From Staphylococcus ratti (GTDB taxonomy: Bacteria; Bacillota; Bacilli; Staphylococcales; Staphylococcaceae): a DNA stretch of 64,000 nucleotides. Where the stretch lies: assembly GCF_020883535.1 (NCBI RefSeq), contig NZ_CP086654.1, positions 930,001 through 994,000 of the forward strand, written 5' to 3'. Made by a program: the position numbers and the translations under genes. The number at the start of each line of letters is the position of its first letter. The first letter of the stretch is position 1. The notes below the pieces were generated by a model. It did no database searches and was not told the DNA's origin. It saw nothing but the letters and a program-made list of their open reading frames with translations. Shown piece after piece: positions 32,975-42,991 of the stretch.

Positions 32975-33930
32975 GAAAAAGTCGCCCTTTGTAATGTATA
33001 TTTTTTGCCTTGCATAGAGCCTCTTTTTTCAAGCTCTTTATCGATATCATTTAAAACTTCCCATTTATTAACGCTCCACATCGGACCTACTAACAAGTCG
33101 ATAGGACCATCACCAGTGATACGATGTACAATCATAGATGGAGGCAATAGTTCGAGTTGATCGCAAACCAAATTAATATATTGTTCTTTCGTCATGAATT
33201 CAAGCAATCCTTTTTCATATTGCTTTACCATCGGTGTTCCTTTAAGTAAATGGAGCAAATGAATTTTGATGCCTTGAACATCCATTTGTGCCACAGTTTG
33301 TGCAGTCTCCATCATCATTTGATAATTTTCTCCGGGTAATCCATTAATAATGTGTGTACATACATTGATATTATACTTTCTCAATTTTTGAACACCTTCA
33401 TAATAACAAGCCATATCATGCGCACGATTAATAAGGTCAGAGGTTTCTTGGTGTATCGTTTGTAAACCAAGTTCTACCCATAAGTAGGTACGTTCGTTCA
33501 ATTCTGCTAAATAGTCCACAACATCATCTGGTAAACAATCAGGGCGCGTTCCAATGGATAAACCAATGACACCATCTTCGCTTAAAGCAGCTTCAAATTT
33601 TTCGCGCAATACTTCTACAGGTGCATGGGTATTTGTAAAAGCTTGGAAATAAGCAATATATTGACCTTCATGCCATTTTTCATGCATTTGATTTTTAATT
33701 TTTTTGAATTGAACGTTAATCGCATCTGCACGATTACCAGCAAAGTCACCACTTCCGGCAGCCGAACAAAATGTGCAACCTCCGTATGCGGCAGTGCCAT
33801 CTCGGTTTGGGCAGTCAAAACCACCATCTAATGCAACTTTAAATATTTTTTGACCAAAACGATTTTTAAGATGATAATTTAAAGTGTGGTATCGTTTGTC
33901 TTCAAAAGCATAGGGGAAATATTTGCCCAT
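32971..33930 (-). CDS. Radical SAM protein, YtqA / TIGR01212 family
   Basis: A 319-residue radical SAM protein. The iron-sulfur cysteines lie in DGGFDCPNRDG and GGCTFCSAAG (CX9CX2C spacing, about residues 36-50), with the TIGR01212 motifs IGTRPDCLPDDV and HIINGLPGE. The family is paired with YtqB/MnmM in many Firmicutes and is likely tied to tRNA modification, but its reaction is not settled here. ATG at 33930 has GGAAG nine bases upstream; TTG at 33939 is too close to it. Confidence 0.88.
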   Translation of the reverse strand: MGKYFPYAFEDKRYHTLNYHLKNRFGQKIFKVALDGGFDCPNRDGTAAYGGCTFCSAAGSGDFAGNRADAINVQFKKIKNQMHEKWHEGQYIAYFQAFTNTHAPVEVLREKFEAALSEDGVIGLSIGTRPDCLPDDVVDYLAELNERTYLWVELGLQTIHQETSDLINRAHDMACYYEGVQKLRKYNINVCTHIINGLPGENYQMMMETAQTVAQMDVQGIKIHLLHLLKGTPMVKQYEKGLLEFMTKEQYINLVCDQLELLPPSMIVHRITGDGPIDLLVGPMWSVNKWEVLNDIDKELEKRGSMQGKKYTLQRATFS

Positions 33931-34042
33931 GTGTTGCAACTTCCTTTCTTTAATTCAATGTATTTCAAGATTTTAACATATTTTAACGATGACGTGTTAT
34001 AGTGAATGAATATAGAGAAATAATTAAAGAGGTGTCGAACAT

Positions 34043-35224
34043 ATGAAAATGCCGAAAGAAATATGGTGGCTCGTGATTGGAATGGCAATTAACATCACAG
34101 GTGCCAGTTTTTTATGGCCGCTCAACACCATTTATATGAATGAGGTACTTGGTAAATCGTTAAGTACTGCGGGTGTTGTTTTGATGGTAAATGCTTTTGG
34201 TATGGTCGCTGGAAATTTAATCGGAGGTACATTGTTTGATCGTTTAGGTGGGTATCGCACGATAATGTTAGGAACATGGATCAGTTTATTTGCAACAGCA
34301 GGATTAAACTTTTTTCATGGTTGGCCTTGGTATCCACTATGGCTTGTTATTTTAGGTTTCGGTGGCGGAATGATTGTCCCAGCGATTTATGCAATGGCGG
34401 GGGCGGTATGGCCTAGAGGTGGGCGTCAAACGTTTAATGCGATTTATTTAGCACAAAATATTGGTGTTGCTGTCGGGGCAGCTCTAAGTGGATTTGTTGC
34501 GGAAATGAGTTTTAATTATATCTTTCTCGCTAATTTAATGATGTATGTTGCGTTTTTCCTTATTGCTTTATTTAATTTTAAAATGGAGTATCATGCAACA
34601 GTGAAAACAGCTGAGACGATTGAAGGTATGACACATGTGCAAAATAAAAAACATTTTACAGCATTAATGCTCATTTGTGTCATGTTTGCGATATGTTGGA
34701 TTGCTTATGTACAGTGGCAAACTACAATTGCATCATTCACTCAAGAAATTGGCATCTCGATGAGCCAGTATAGTTTGCTATGGACAGTCAATGGTGCGCT
34801 TATTTTACTCGGCCAACCTTTAATTTTACCGATTATCCAACTGCTTAAAGGACAATTGAAAAAGCAACTTTATGTTGGTGTCTTTGTTTTTATCGTTTCC
34901 TTTTTTGTGACAAGTTTTGCTGAAAGCTTTTCAATGTTTGTCGTAGGTATGGTCATTATGACTTTTGCAGAAATGTTTGTTTGGCCGGCAGTTCCTACAA
35001 TCGCAAATGCGCTTTCTCCAAAAGGAAGAGAGGGCGTTTATCAAGGCATCGTTAACTCAGCATCTACTGTAGGTAAAGCATTCGGACCACTGATAGGAGG
35101 CATACTTGTAGATATATTTAATATGCAAGTTATGTTTTTATTTATGATTGGTTTATTGTTCGTATCAATAGGTTTTCTGTCGATTTTCGACCGACGAATT
35201 GATAAAAAAATGCTTTATCGCTAA
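34043..35224 (+). CDS. Major facilitator superfamily transporter
   Basis: A 393-residue protein with 12 hydrophobic segments and the MFS loop motif in GGTLFDRLGGYRT (about residues 60-72) between helices 2 and 3. A less conserved repeat lies in the second half (GGILVDIF). The central loop (about 185-205) is charged. Drug efflux is a common role for this type, but nothing in the sequence fixes the substrate. Ribosome site AAAGAGGTG; divergent from the radical SAM gene. The next gene has its own T-box leader. Confidence 0.85.
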   Translation: MKMPKEIWWLVIGMAINITGASFLWPLNTIYMNEVLGKSLSTAGVVLMVNAFGMVAGNLIGGTLFDRLGGYRTIMLGTWISLFATAGLNFFHGWPWYPLWLVILGFGGGMIVPAIYAMAGAVWPRGGRQTFNAIYLAQNIGVAVGAALSGFVAEMSFNYIFLANLMMYVAFFLIALFNFKMEYHATVKTAETIEGMTHVQNKKHFTALMLICVMFAICWIAYVQWQTTIASFTQEIGISMSQYSLLWTVNGALILLGQPLILPIIQLLKGQLKKQLYVGVFVFIVSFFVTSFAESFSMFVVGMVIMTFAEMFVWPAVPTIANALSPKGREGVYQGIVNSASTVGKAFGPLIGGILVDIFNMQVMFLFMIGLLFVSIGFLSIFDRRIDKKMLYR

Positions 35225-35329
35225 GTTATCTTATAAACTTGCATAAAATCTTTAAATTTCATATGATAGTAATGAATATACTGTGTGACTATAAAACACA
35301 ACAACATGGGTTTGTCGCATTTTTGAAAG

Positions 35330-35541
35330 GTGACAAGTCAAGGAGTAGTAACTTTTTCATATTTCTAAAGAGAGTTAGTGGTGGTGCAAACTAACGTAAT
35401 ATAAGAAGTGAACTTGCCGACATTATAATTCAATTCGATGACATCTCAATCCATTATGTAATGAAGTGCACTAAAGTGAACCAGGGTGGTACCGCGGCAA
35501 AAGTCGTCCCTGCTTAAACATAATTGAATTGGGATGTTTTT
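35330..35541 (+). promoter_or_regulatory. T-box leader of leuS
   Basis: The T-box sequence AGGGTGGTACCGCGG (about 35483-35497) is diagnostic. Upstream lie AGTAGTAAC (near 35346) and AGAAGTGAACTTGCCGAC (near 35404), where CTT would be a leucine specifier codon, matching the gene. Downstream CGTCCC (about 35508) can pair with GGGATG (about 35531) before TTTTTT, the terminator. Uncharged leucine tRNA should bind and stabilise the antiterminator. Confidence 0.9.
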
Positions 35542-35560
35542 TAAATTAGGAGGAAAACTT

Positions 35561-37972
35561 GTGAATTACAATCATCAAGAAATTGAAAAAAAGTGGCAGA
35601 ATTATTGGCTAGAAAATAAAACATTTAAAACGAAAGATAACTTAGGTCAAAAGAAATTTTATGCGCTTGACATGTTTCCGTATCCTTCTGGTGCAGGACT
35701 ACATGTAGGGCATCCAGAAGGGTATACTGCTACAGATATCGTATCACGATATAAACGTATGCAAGGATATAACGTTCTTCACCCGATGGGATGGGATGCT
35801 TTCGGCTTGCCAGCAGAGCAATATGCTTTAGATACGGGTAATAGTCCAGCTGAGTTCACTAAGAGAAATATTCAAACTTTTAAACGTCAAATTCAAGAAT
35901 TAGGCTTTAGTTATGATTGGGATCGTGAAGTAAGTACAACAGATCCAGAATATTACAAATGGACGCAATGGATATTTATTCAACTGTATAAAAAAGGTCT
36001 TGCTTATATTGATGAAGTGCCAGTTAACTGGTGTGAAGCGTTAGGTACAGTTTTATCTAATGAAGAAGTGGTTGATGGGGTATCTGAACGTGGTGGACAC
36101 CCAGTTGTGCGTCGTCCAATGAAACAATGGGTTTTAAAAATTACAGCTTATGCAGACCGTCTTTTAGAAGATTTGGACGATTTAGATTGGCCTGAATCTC
36201 TTAAAGATATGCAACGCAATTGGATTGGACGTTCTGAAGGTGCAAAAGTGAATTTCAACTTGGAGCAATCAGATGCAACCATTGAAGTATTTACTACACG
36301 TCCAGATACAATTTACGGCGCAACATTTTTAGTATTGAGCCCTGAACATGCCTTAGTAGATGAAATTACTACCGAAGCACAAAAAGAGAAAATTAAAGTT
36401 TATCAAACGGAAGCGGCTAAAAAATCAGATTTAGAGCGTACGGATCTTGCGAAAGAAAAATCGGGCGTCTTTACTGGTGCTTATGCGATTCATCCTTTAT
36501 CTGGTGAACGTATCCCTATTTGGATTGCTGACTATGTGCTTTCTACGTATGGAACAGGTGCAGTCATGGCTGTTCCTGGTCATGATGAGCGTGACTATGA
36601 ATTTGCAGAAGTGTTCAATTTGCCAGTTCAACATGTTATTGAAGGTGACTTGACGAATGGCGTCTTTACTGGAGACGGTACACATATTCATTCCAACGAA
36701 TTAAATGGGTTAAATAATACAGAAGCCATTGCCAAAGCAATTGAAATTTTAGAATCAAAAGGATGCGGCGAAAAGAAAGTAAATTATAAATTGCGTGATT
36801 GGCTCTTTAGTCGTCAGCGTTATTGGGGAGAGCCAATTCCAATCATACATTGGGAAAATGGCACGGTGACAACAGTTCCAGAAAATGAATTACCGCTATT
36901 GTTACCTAAGACGGATGAAATTAAGCCATCAGGCACTGGCGAATCACCATTAGCGAATATAGACGATTTCGTAAATGTGACTGATCCTGAAACGGGCATG
37001 AAAGGACGTCGCGAAACGAACACGATGCCGCAATGGGCAGGAAGTTGTTGGTACTACTTGCGTTACATCGATCCTAATAATGATCAAATGCTTGCAGATC
37101 CAGAAAAGTTAAAGCATTGGTTGCCTGTTGATTTATATATTGGTGGCGTAGAACACGCTGTGTTACATTTATTGTACGCTCGCTTCTGGCACAAAGTGCT
37201 TTATGATATTGGTGTAGTTCCTACAAAAGAACCATTCCAAAAGTTATTCAACCAAGGCATGATTCTTGGTGAAGGTAACGAAAAAATGAGTAAATCTAAA
37301 GGTAATGTAGTCAATCCTGATGATATTGTGGCGTCACATGGTGCTGACACATTACGATTGTATGAAATGTTTATGGGACCTCTAGATGCTTCGATTGCTT
37401 GGAGTGAAAATGGCTTGGATGGTTCACGCCGCTTTTTAGACCGTGTATGGCGTTTGCTTGTGACTGAAGCTCATACGTTAAGTGCGAAAGTGGTTGATGA
37501 AGAAACACCTGAATTGCAAAAATCGTATCATCAAACAGTTAAGAAAGTAACTGAGGATTTTGAAACATTAAACTTCAATACGGCGATCAGTCAATTAATG
37601 GTTTTCATAAATGACTGTTACAAAGCGGAAAAAATCAATAAGTCTTTTGTAGAAGGCTTTGTGAAAATGTTAGCGCCAATTGCGCCACATATCGGTGAAG
37701 AATTGTGGTCAATTCTTGGTCACGAAAGCACAATCACATATCAACCATGGCCAAGTTACGATGAAAAGTTACTTGAAGGGGATACAGTTGAAATAGTAGT
37801 TCAAGTAAATGGTAAAGTACGTGCCAAATTAGAAATTGCTAAAAATGCTTCTAAAGAAGAAATGGAACACTTTGCGCTTGAAAACGACAATATTAAGCAA
37901 GCAATTGAAGGCAAAGATATTAAAAAAGTAATTGCTGTACCACAAAAGTTAGTAAATATCGTTGCCAAATAA
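35561..37972 (+). CDS. leuS: Leucyl-tRNA synthetase
   Basis: An 803-residue class Ia synthetase. Signatures in order: the HIGH-type motif [10 protein letters not shown] (about residue 49), the editing domain with [12 protein letters not shown] (about 243) and [15 protein letters not shown] (about 330), [15 protein letters not shown] earlier, and [10 protein letters not shown] (about 576). GTG at 35561 has the site TAGGAGGAA; an ATG at 35534 lies in the terminator of the T-box leader. Length equals that of S. aureus LeuS to within one residue. Confidence 0.97.
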   Translation: MNYNHQEIEKKWQNYWLENKTFKTKDNLGQKKFYALDMFPYPSGAGLHVGHPEGYTATDIVSRYKRMQGYNVLHPMGWDAFGLPAEQYALDTGNSPAEFTKRNIQTFKRQIQELGFSYDWDREVSTTDPEYYKWTQWIFIQLYKKGLAYIDEVPVNWCEALGTVLSNEEVVDGVSERGGHPVVRRPMKQWVLKITAYADRLLEDLDDLDWPESLKDMQRNWIGRSEGAKVNFNLEQSDATIEVFTTRPDTIYGATFLVLSPEHALVDEITTEAQKEKIKVYQTEAAKKSDLERTDLAKEKSGVFTGAYAIHPLSGERIPIWIADYVLSTYGTGAVMAVPGHDERDYEFAEVFNLPVQHVIEGDLTNGVFTGDGTHIHSNELNGLNNTEAIAKAIEILESKGCGEKKVNYKLRDWLFSRQRYWGEPIPIIHWENGTVTTVPENELPLLLPKTDEIKPSGTGESPLANIDDFVNVTDPETGMKGRRETNTMPQWAGSCWYYLRYIDPNNDQMLADPEKLKHWLPVDLYIGGVEHAVLHLLYARFWHKVLYDIGVVPTKEPFQKLFNQGMILGEGNEKMSKSKGNVVNPDDIVASHGADTLRLYEMFMGPLDASIAWSENGLDGSRRFLDRVWRLLVTEAHTLSAKVVDEETPELQKSYHQTVKKVTEDFETLNFNTAISQLMVFINDCYKAEKINKSFVEGFVKMLAPIAPHIGEELWSILGHESTITYQPWPSYDEKLLEGDTVEIVVQVNGKVRAKLEIAKNASKEEMEHFALENDNIKQAIEGKDIKKVIAVPQKLVNIVAK

Positions 37973-37994
37973 TAAATGAAAGGATGTTTCAAAA

Positions 37995-38306
37995 ATGAAG
38001 GAAATAACTACAGAGGAATTAAAATCTTTGTTATTGAGTCATGATCGTGTCAATGTGGTAGACGTACGTGAGGACGAAGAAGTTGAGATGGGTATGATTC
38101 CCGATGCGAAACATATACCTATGAATGAAATTCCGAATCATTTAAATGAGTTTAATCAAAAAGAAACATACTATATTGTTTGTGCCGGTGGCGTTAGAAG
38201 TGCCAAAGTAGTGGACTATTTAAATGATCAAGATATCGATGCTGTCAATGTTGAAGGTGGCATGAGAGCATGGGGCGATGAAGGTTTAGAATATAAAAGA
38301 ATTTAA
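37995..38306 (+). CDS. Rhodanese-like domain protein
   Basis: A 103-residue single rhodanese domain. The active-site loop reads VCAGGVRSAKV (about residues 62-72) with the sulfur-carrying Cys in a CxxGxRS pattern. The start NVVDVREDEEVEMGMIPDAKHIP is the usual CH2A/B region. Such single-domain proteins carry persulfide sulfur; the acceptor is unknown. It follows leuS by 22 bases and is probably in the same transcript, ended by a strong terminator. Confidence 0.9.
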   Translation: MKEITTEELKSLLLSHDRVNVVDVREDEEVEMGMIPDAKHIPMNEIPNHLNEFNQKETYYIVCAGGVRSAKVVDYLNDQDIDAVNVEGGMRAWGDEGLEYKRI

Positions 38307-38310
38307 ATTT

Positions 38311-38347
38311 AAAGACGTGGCGTGCATTGGCATCGCCACGTCTTTTA
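38311..38347. terminator. Terminator after the rhodanese gene
   Basis: AAAGACGTGGCG (38311-38322) pairs with CGCCACGTCTTT (38334-38345). It can also serve the convergent gene that ends at 38353. Confidence 0.9.
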
Positions 38348-38352
38348 TAACT

Positions 38353-39615
38353 TTATTCCGCGTGAAAACCGGCAAAGTAGCCTGCAACATAGCCAGTAAC
38401 TAAGGCGCTTGTAATATTGTAGCCTCCGGTATAGCCGTGTATATCTAAAACTTCGCCACATAAGAAAAGCCCTGGTGTCAGTTTGGATTCCATAGTTGAA
38501 GGTGTGATTTCTTTAATAGAGACGCCGCCTCCCGTGACAAATGCTTTATCAAGGGGTAAAGTACCATTAACGAGAAATGTAAAATTTTTCAACAAATGTA
38601 CGAATTGATTCAATTGATGTGAAGCCAAGTGATGGAAAGTTGTTTCAAGATTGATATCAGCTTTTTGAATAATGAAGTTTAAATAACGTTCTTCAATCAG
38701 ACCATGCAAACTATTTTTAATCTTTTTATCCGGTGCTTTTTCGAACATTTTTTGAACTTTTAGTTTTAGGTCAGCTTCAGTCAAATTTGGAAACACATCT
38801 AAGTGCATCGTAATAGATTGCTGATTTTGACTTTTTTGTTCATAATAAATGAATTGACTACATCTAAGAGCGGCAGGACCGCTAATTCCGAAATGAGTAA
38901 AAAGCATATCCATTTGATGTGTAATGCGTTTTTTACCATTTTTCTTCAGTACAGAAAGCGCTACATTTTTTAAGCTTAAACCTTTAAGTACTTGCTTTTT
39001 TATGAAAGGCTCAGAAGATTTTATAGGCACTTCTGTAGGAAAGAGTGGGGTAATACTATGACCAAATTGTTTTGCGAATCGGTAACCATCACCTGTAGAA
39101 CCAGTTTGTGGCACGCTCGTACCACCTGTAGCGATAATTAATGTTTTCGCAGTATATTTCGTTTGATTTTGTGTGACGACTTCAAATAGATTGTTTTCGA
39201 TTTTATAAGCTGTCGTTACGGTCGTTTCTTCTTTAATCGTTACATGTTGCTTTTTTAATGTTTGCGTAAGTGCATTGAGCACATCTTCGGATTGGTTGCT
39301 GACTGGAAACATTCTGCCGTGATCTTCTTCTTTTAAAGGGACACCACGTGATTCAAAAAATTCGATAATAGACGTATTGTCAAAAATGGAAAATGGACTA
39401 TATAAAAATTTACCGTTTCCAGGAATGTGCTTAATAATTTCACTATATGGCAGCCGGTTTGTAACGTTACATCGGCCGCCGCCTGAAATTTTAAGTTTAC
39501 GGCCGAGCCCTTTTTTCTTTTCAATAAGCAATACGCGTTGGCCCTGTTCACTGGCAGATATGGCTGCCATTAAACCACTAGGGCCACCACCTATGACAAT
39601 TGTTTGATAGCACAT
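38353..39615 (-). CDS. HI0933-family FAD-dependent oxidoreductase
   Basis: A 420-residue flavoprotein. It starts with [20 protein letters not shown], then [16 protein letters not shown] (about residues 38-53), both typical of the HI0933/YhiN/YtfP family; [16 protein letters not shown] (about 168) and the C-terminal TGGVSIKEI and [16 protein letters not shown] complete the pattern. Its substrate is not known. It is read on its own, divergent from murJ and convergent to the rhodanese gene. Confidence 0.9.
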   Translation of the reverse strand: MCYQTIVIGGGPSGLMAAISASEQGQRVLLIEKKKGLGRKLKISGGGRCNVTNRLPYSEIIKHIPGNGKFLYSPFSIFDNTSIIEFFESRGVPLKEEDHGRMFPVSNQSEDVLNALTQTLKKQHVTIKEETTVTTAYKIENNLFEVVTQNQTKYTAKTLIIATGGTSVPQTGSTGDGYRFAKQFGHSITPLFPTEVPIKSSEPFIKKQVLKGLSLKNVALSVLKKNGKKRITHQMDMLFTHFGISGPAALRCSQFIYYEQKSQNQQSITMHLDVFPNLTEADLKLKVQKMFEKAPDKKIKNSLHGLIEERYLNFIIQKADINLETTFHHLASHQLNQFVHLLKNFTFLVNGTLPLDKAFVTGGGVSIKEITPSTMESKLTPGLFLCGEVLDIHGYTGGYNITSALVTGYVAGYFAGFHAE

Positions 39616-39731
39616 AGAATGATTTCTCCTTCGTTTTGATATAACGATTTTAACATATTGCGTTTATGTGTATAATGACCGTATTATGTTATAATAAATT
39701 TTTGAAATCAGTAGGTTAGGTAGGTTGAGCT

Positions 39732-41372
39732 ATGAGTGAAAATAAAGAATTAGTGAGAGGGACCTTTCTTCTAACAATTAGCATTCTTATTACTAAAATT
39801 TTAGGGATTATATATATCATTCCTTTCTACAAAATTATAGGCGGTGCTGATAATTTAGCGCCATTTAACTATGCTTATGGTCCTTATAATATTGCGATTG
39901 CTGTAGCCACTGCTGGTGTACCATTAGCAGCTTCTAAGTACGTCGCAAAATATAATACACTCGGAGCATATCGAGTGAGTCAAAAATTATACAAATCAAG
40001 TTTTATCGTAATGAGTATAACAGGTGTCATTGGCTTTTTAGTTTTATATTTCATGTCACCTACCATCGCTTCTATTACAATCGCTAATCATTCCAATGAA
40101 GCAGAAGGATGGACGGTTGACCAAATCACATCCATTATTCGTACGATTAGTTTTGTAGTGATATTCATCCCATTACTAGCCACATGGAGAGGTGTATTCC
40201 AAGGATATAAATCTATGGGGCCAACCGCTTTATCTGAAGTGACTGAACAGATTGCGCGTATTCTATTCATTTTAGTCGGAAGTTACATTGTATTAAATGT
40301 AGCGAATGGCTCGGTACTATTTGCGAATGGGATTGCCACATTTGGTGCAGCCATTGGTGCAATTGCAGGGCTGTTAACACTTTGGTGGTATTGGATTAAA
40401 CGCAGACCACATATTCAAAAAATGGTTGAATCTGATATGACTGGGATTGACGTCTCTTATGGCAAAATGTATAAAGAAATTATTTCGTATAGTATCCCAT
40501 TCGTTATTGTAAGTTTAAACTTCCCATTATTTATTATTGTGGATCAATTAACGCACAACAATGCGCTTAATATTGCAGGTTTTGCGCCGCGTTTACAGGA
40601 TACGTTTTTTACGATGCTTAATATGACTACAAATAAAATTGTAATGATACCAACATCTTTAGCAGCAGGTTTTGCAATTAGTTTAATTCCTTATATTACA
40701 AAAACGTATGAGTCAGGGGATTATCACGAAATGCATAAGCAAATTCGCACATCGTTAGGTGTATTGATGTACATTACAGTGCCAGCGAGTTTGGGAATTA
40801 TGGCTTTAGCCGTTCCTCTATATACCGTATTTTATGAATTTAGTTATGACGGAAGTAGACTATTATTCTTTTATGCACCAGCTGCCATTCTAATTTCTTT
40901 ATTAAGTGTGACGGCATCAATGCTTCAAGGGATTAATAAACAAAAGCTTACAGTGTTTATCGTTGTTGGATCAGTGTTAATCAAATTTATTTTAAATACG
41001 CCTTTAATTGTTGTATTTCATACAGCAGGCGCTATTTTAAGCACATGCATCGCTCTAACATTTGCCATAGTTTGTAATCTGTTTGTATTGAAGAAATATG
41101 CACATTTTAAATTTGAAGACACTATTTTTGATGTTTGTAAAATCTTACTGTTTGGTTTCATTATGATGATTGCAGTAGAAATTACGTATTTCATAATTCA
41201 ACTACTCGTTACGCCTACTACACAGTGGGGCGCCCTCATTATCACGATAATTTGCGTTATCGTTGGTGGTTTATTCTATGGTGCTATGACAATGCGCACA
41301 AGGCTAGCGGATAAGTTTTTAGGCGAGTTGCCAAATAAAATACGCCGTAAGTTAGGACTGAACTTTCTATAA
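39732..41372 (+). CDS. murJ: Lipid II flippase MurJ (MOP/PST superfamily)
   Basis: A 546-residue membrane protein with about 14 hydrophobic segments. The N-terminal helix (RGTFLLTISILITKILGIIY) and later conserved pieces (YAYGPYNIAIAVATAGVPLAASK, TWRGVFQGYKSMGPTALSE) fit the staphylococcal MurJ-type flippase, which moves lipid II to the outer face of the membrane. Neighbourhood (leuS, rhodanese, HI0933, then an RsuA-like enzyme) also matches the S. aureus murJ locus. The next gene overlaps its stop by one base. General polysaccharide flippase is the cautious alternative. Confidence 0.85.
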   Translation: MSENKELVRGTFLLTISILITKILGIIYIIPFYKIIGGADNLAPFNYAYGPYNIAIAVATAGVPLAASKYVAKYNTLGAYRVSQKLYKSSFIVMSITGVIGFLVLYFMSPTIASITIANHSNEAEGWTVDQITSIIRTISFVVIFIPLLATWRGVFQGYKSMGPTALSEVTEQIARILFILVGSYIVLNVANGSVLFANGIATFGAAIGAIAGLLTLWWYWIKRRPHIQKMVESDMTGIDVSYGKMYKEIISYSIPFVIVSLNFPLFIIVDQLTHNNALNIAGFAPRLQDTFFTMLNMTTNKIVMIPTSLAAGFAISLIPYITKTYESGDYHEMHKQIRTSLGVLMYITVPASLGIMALAVPLYTVFYEFSYDGSRLLFFYAPAAILISLLSVTASMLQGINKQKLTVFIVVGSVLIKFILNTPLIVVFHTAGAILSTCIALTFAIVCNLFVLKKYAHFKFEDTIFDVCKILLFGFIMMIAVEITYFIIQLLVTPTTQWGALIITIICVIVGGLFYGAMTMRTRLADKFLGELPNKIRRKLGLNFL

Positions 41373-42085
41373 TGAGAATTGATAAATTTTTATCTCAAAT
41401 GGGTGTAGGTTCACGATCTGAAGTTAAACTTTTGCTCAAAAAAGGCAAAATCAAATTGAACGATACAATTGTAAAATCGCCAAAGTTACAAATTAATCCG
41501 AATAGTGACCGCTTATCGGTGGATGATCAATTGATTGCATATGAGCCTTATGTATATTTAATGTTGCATAAACCTAAAGGTGTGATTTCTGCAACGGAAG
41601 ATGATGCGCATCGTACAATTATAGATTTAATTAAGGAGTATGCACATTTAAATCTTTTTCCAGTTGGCAGATTAGACAAAGATACAGAAGGATTATTATT
41701 AATTACCAATGATGGGCAATTTAACCATCAACTTATGAGTCCAAACCACCATGTACCAAAAACGTATTATGTTGAAACGCTAAACCCTATCGAAGACTCA
41801 GCTATAGCATGTTTTAAAGACGGTGTGATTTTAAAAGAAGGCAAGCTAAAACCAGCAGAACTACAAATTTTAAATACGAAGGCAGCTTATGTAACAATTA
41901 CAGAAGGTAAATTTCATCAAATTAAACGTATGTTTCATGCGGTAAATAATGAAGTCACTTATCTAAAACGTATTAAAATCGCTGATTTGACCTTAGATAA
42001 TAATCTAAAACTAGGTGAATATCGAAAATTGAAACCTGAAGAATTTAGTTTATTAGGTTTAGCTTTTAATGAGGATGAAATATAA
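41372..42085 (+). CDS. RsuA/RluB-family rRNA pseudouridine synthase
   Basis: A 237-residue enzyme. An S4 RNA-binding domain (about residues 1-50: MRIDKFLSQMGVGSRSEVK) precedes the catalytic domain, which has LMLHKPKGVISA and the catalytic Asp in FPVGRLDKDTEGLLLITNDG (about residue 100), then KTYYVE and GKFHQIKRMFHA. It converts one uridine in ribosomal RNA; similarity of the start suggests the 16S type (RsuA), but this is not certain. Its first base is the last base of murJ, so translation is coupled. Confidence 0.88.
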   Translation: MRIDKFLSQMGVGSRSEVKLLLKKGKIKLNDTIVKSPKLQINPNSDRLSVDDQLIAYEPYVYLMLHKPKGVISATEDDAHRTIIDLIKEYAHLNLFPVGRLDKDTEGLLLITNDGQFNHQLMSPNHHVPKTYYVETLNPIEDSAIACFKDGVILKEGKLKPAELQILNTKAAYVTITEGKFHQIKRMFHAVNNEVTYLKRIKIADLTLDNNLKLGEYRKLKPEEFSLLGLAFNEDEI

Positions 42086-42154
42086 ATGGCTTAAATCGTA
42101 TTGGATGTCGATGACTTTGTCTATTTGAAATGCATGCATAAATTGATTTAAAAT

Positions 42155-42179
42155 GTTTATAAAATATCATAATGGGTAT
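42155..42179 (+). promoter_or_regulatory. Sigma-B promoter of the YtxH-like stress protein gene
   Basis: GTTTAT (42155-42160), a 13-base spacer, GGGTAT (42174-42179). Only one mismatch to the sigma-B consensus. Confidence 0.75.
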
Positions 42180-42210
42180 GGTATTGTTAGAATTCAAAGA
42201 GGTGATTAAA

Positions 42211-42636
42211 ATGGCGAAATCAACAAATCTATTAAAAGCAATCATCGGTATCGGTGGTGCAGCATTAGCGGTTGTTTTATCAAAAAAACAAAATCGCGAT
42301 GCTTTGAAACAAGAAATTGATAAATACAAAGAAGATCCAGAAAGTTATAAACAAAATGCACGCGAAAAAGTATCTAATGTAGGTGCATTAGCAACAGAAG
42401 AACTTAATAAAGTAAAAGCTGATCCAAAAGCGTACGTTAATGAAGCTAAGCAAGATCCAAAAGCATTCTTAAACGATAAAAAAGAACAATTTACGCAAGG
42501 TAGTAGCGATGCCTCACACGATAATGCAAGAGAAGCAGCATTTGATGCTGAAGGCGGCGGAGACCCGTCTAACAATTTACGTGTAGTCACAGAAGAAGAT
42601 TTAAAAAATAATAAAAATAGCGGTACTGACAAATAA
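42211..42636 (+). CDS. YtxH-like general stress protein
   Basis: A 141-residue protein with an N-terminal hydrophobic stretch (LLKAIIGIGGAALAVVLS, about residues 6-23) and a long, charged helical tail with the repeated pieces ADPKAYVNEAKQDPKAFLND. The end is acidic and Asn-rich. ATG at 42211 follows AGAGGTG; an upstream in-frame ATG at 42172 lies inside the promoter. The sigma-B promoter and the YtxH-like layout suggest a stress protein at the membrane; the exact job is unknown. Confidence 0.75.
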   Translation: MAKSTNLLKAIIGIGGAALAVVLSKKQNRDALKQEIDKYKEDPESYKQNAREKVSNVGALATEELNKVKADPKAYVNEAKQDPKAFLNDKKEQFTQGSSDASHDNAREAAFDAEGGGDPSNNLRVVTEEDLKNNKNSGTDK

Positions 42637-42652
42637 TAAAAAGAAGTTATTG

Positions 42653-42690
42653 GAAGGGGCTAGGACATTTCTATGTCCCAGCCTCTTTTC
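42653..42690 (+). terminator. Terminator with TGGGAC-type core
   Basis: AGGGGCTAGGACAT pairs with ATGTCCCAGCCTCT around TTCT, followed by TTTT. It belongs to the same hairpin family as those at 27139, 31996 and 32126. Confidence 0.8.
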
Positions 42691-42991
42691 GCTTTGTAGA
42701 AGCATATCTAGCACTTTTAATGTGGATTAGGACACTGTTCCCCAATTTTCGTAAGGACTCATTCGTTACACCCTATCTATAAAATGTGATTGACGAATTT
42801 AAAGTGATTTTGTTGTGCGTCTTAAGAGATAAGGTATTGAGCTGAATTTAAATCACTTTACATAACGCAATCGAATCCTCGACAAACATTGTTTTCAGAA
42901 AAATCAAAACAATGTTTTAGGGTTCTGCTGTTGTTTATGATCCAAATCGTGTAAAATAGGAGACATCAAACACAAAAGGAAGATGATCAAC
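42691..42991. other. Intergenic stretch before pepV with two inverted repeats
   Basis: No gene seen. Two clear inverted repeats: TAAAGTGATTT (about 42804) with AAATCACTTTA (about 42850), and AAACATTGTTTT (42884-42895) with AAAACAATGTTT (42906-42917). They may belong to a leader RNA of pepV or be terminators without T-runs. The first shares AAATCACTT with the inverted repeat at 335-386. Confidence 0.5.

Noticed and set aside
35534..35560. ATG at 35534 as the leuS start
   Set aside because: It lies in the T-box terminator stem and run of T; the GTG at 35561 has the ribosome site and gives the usual protein length.
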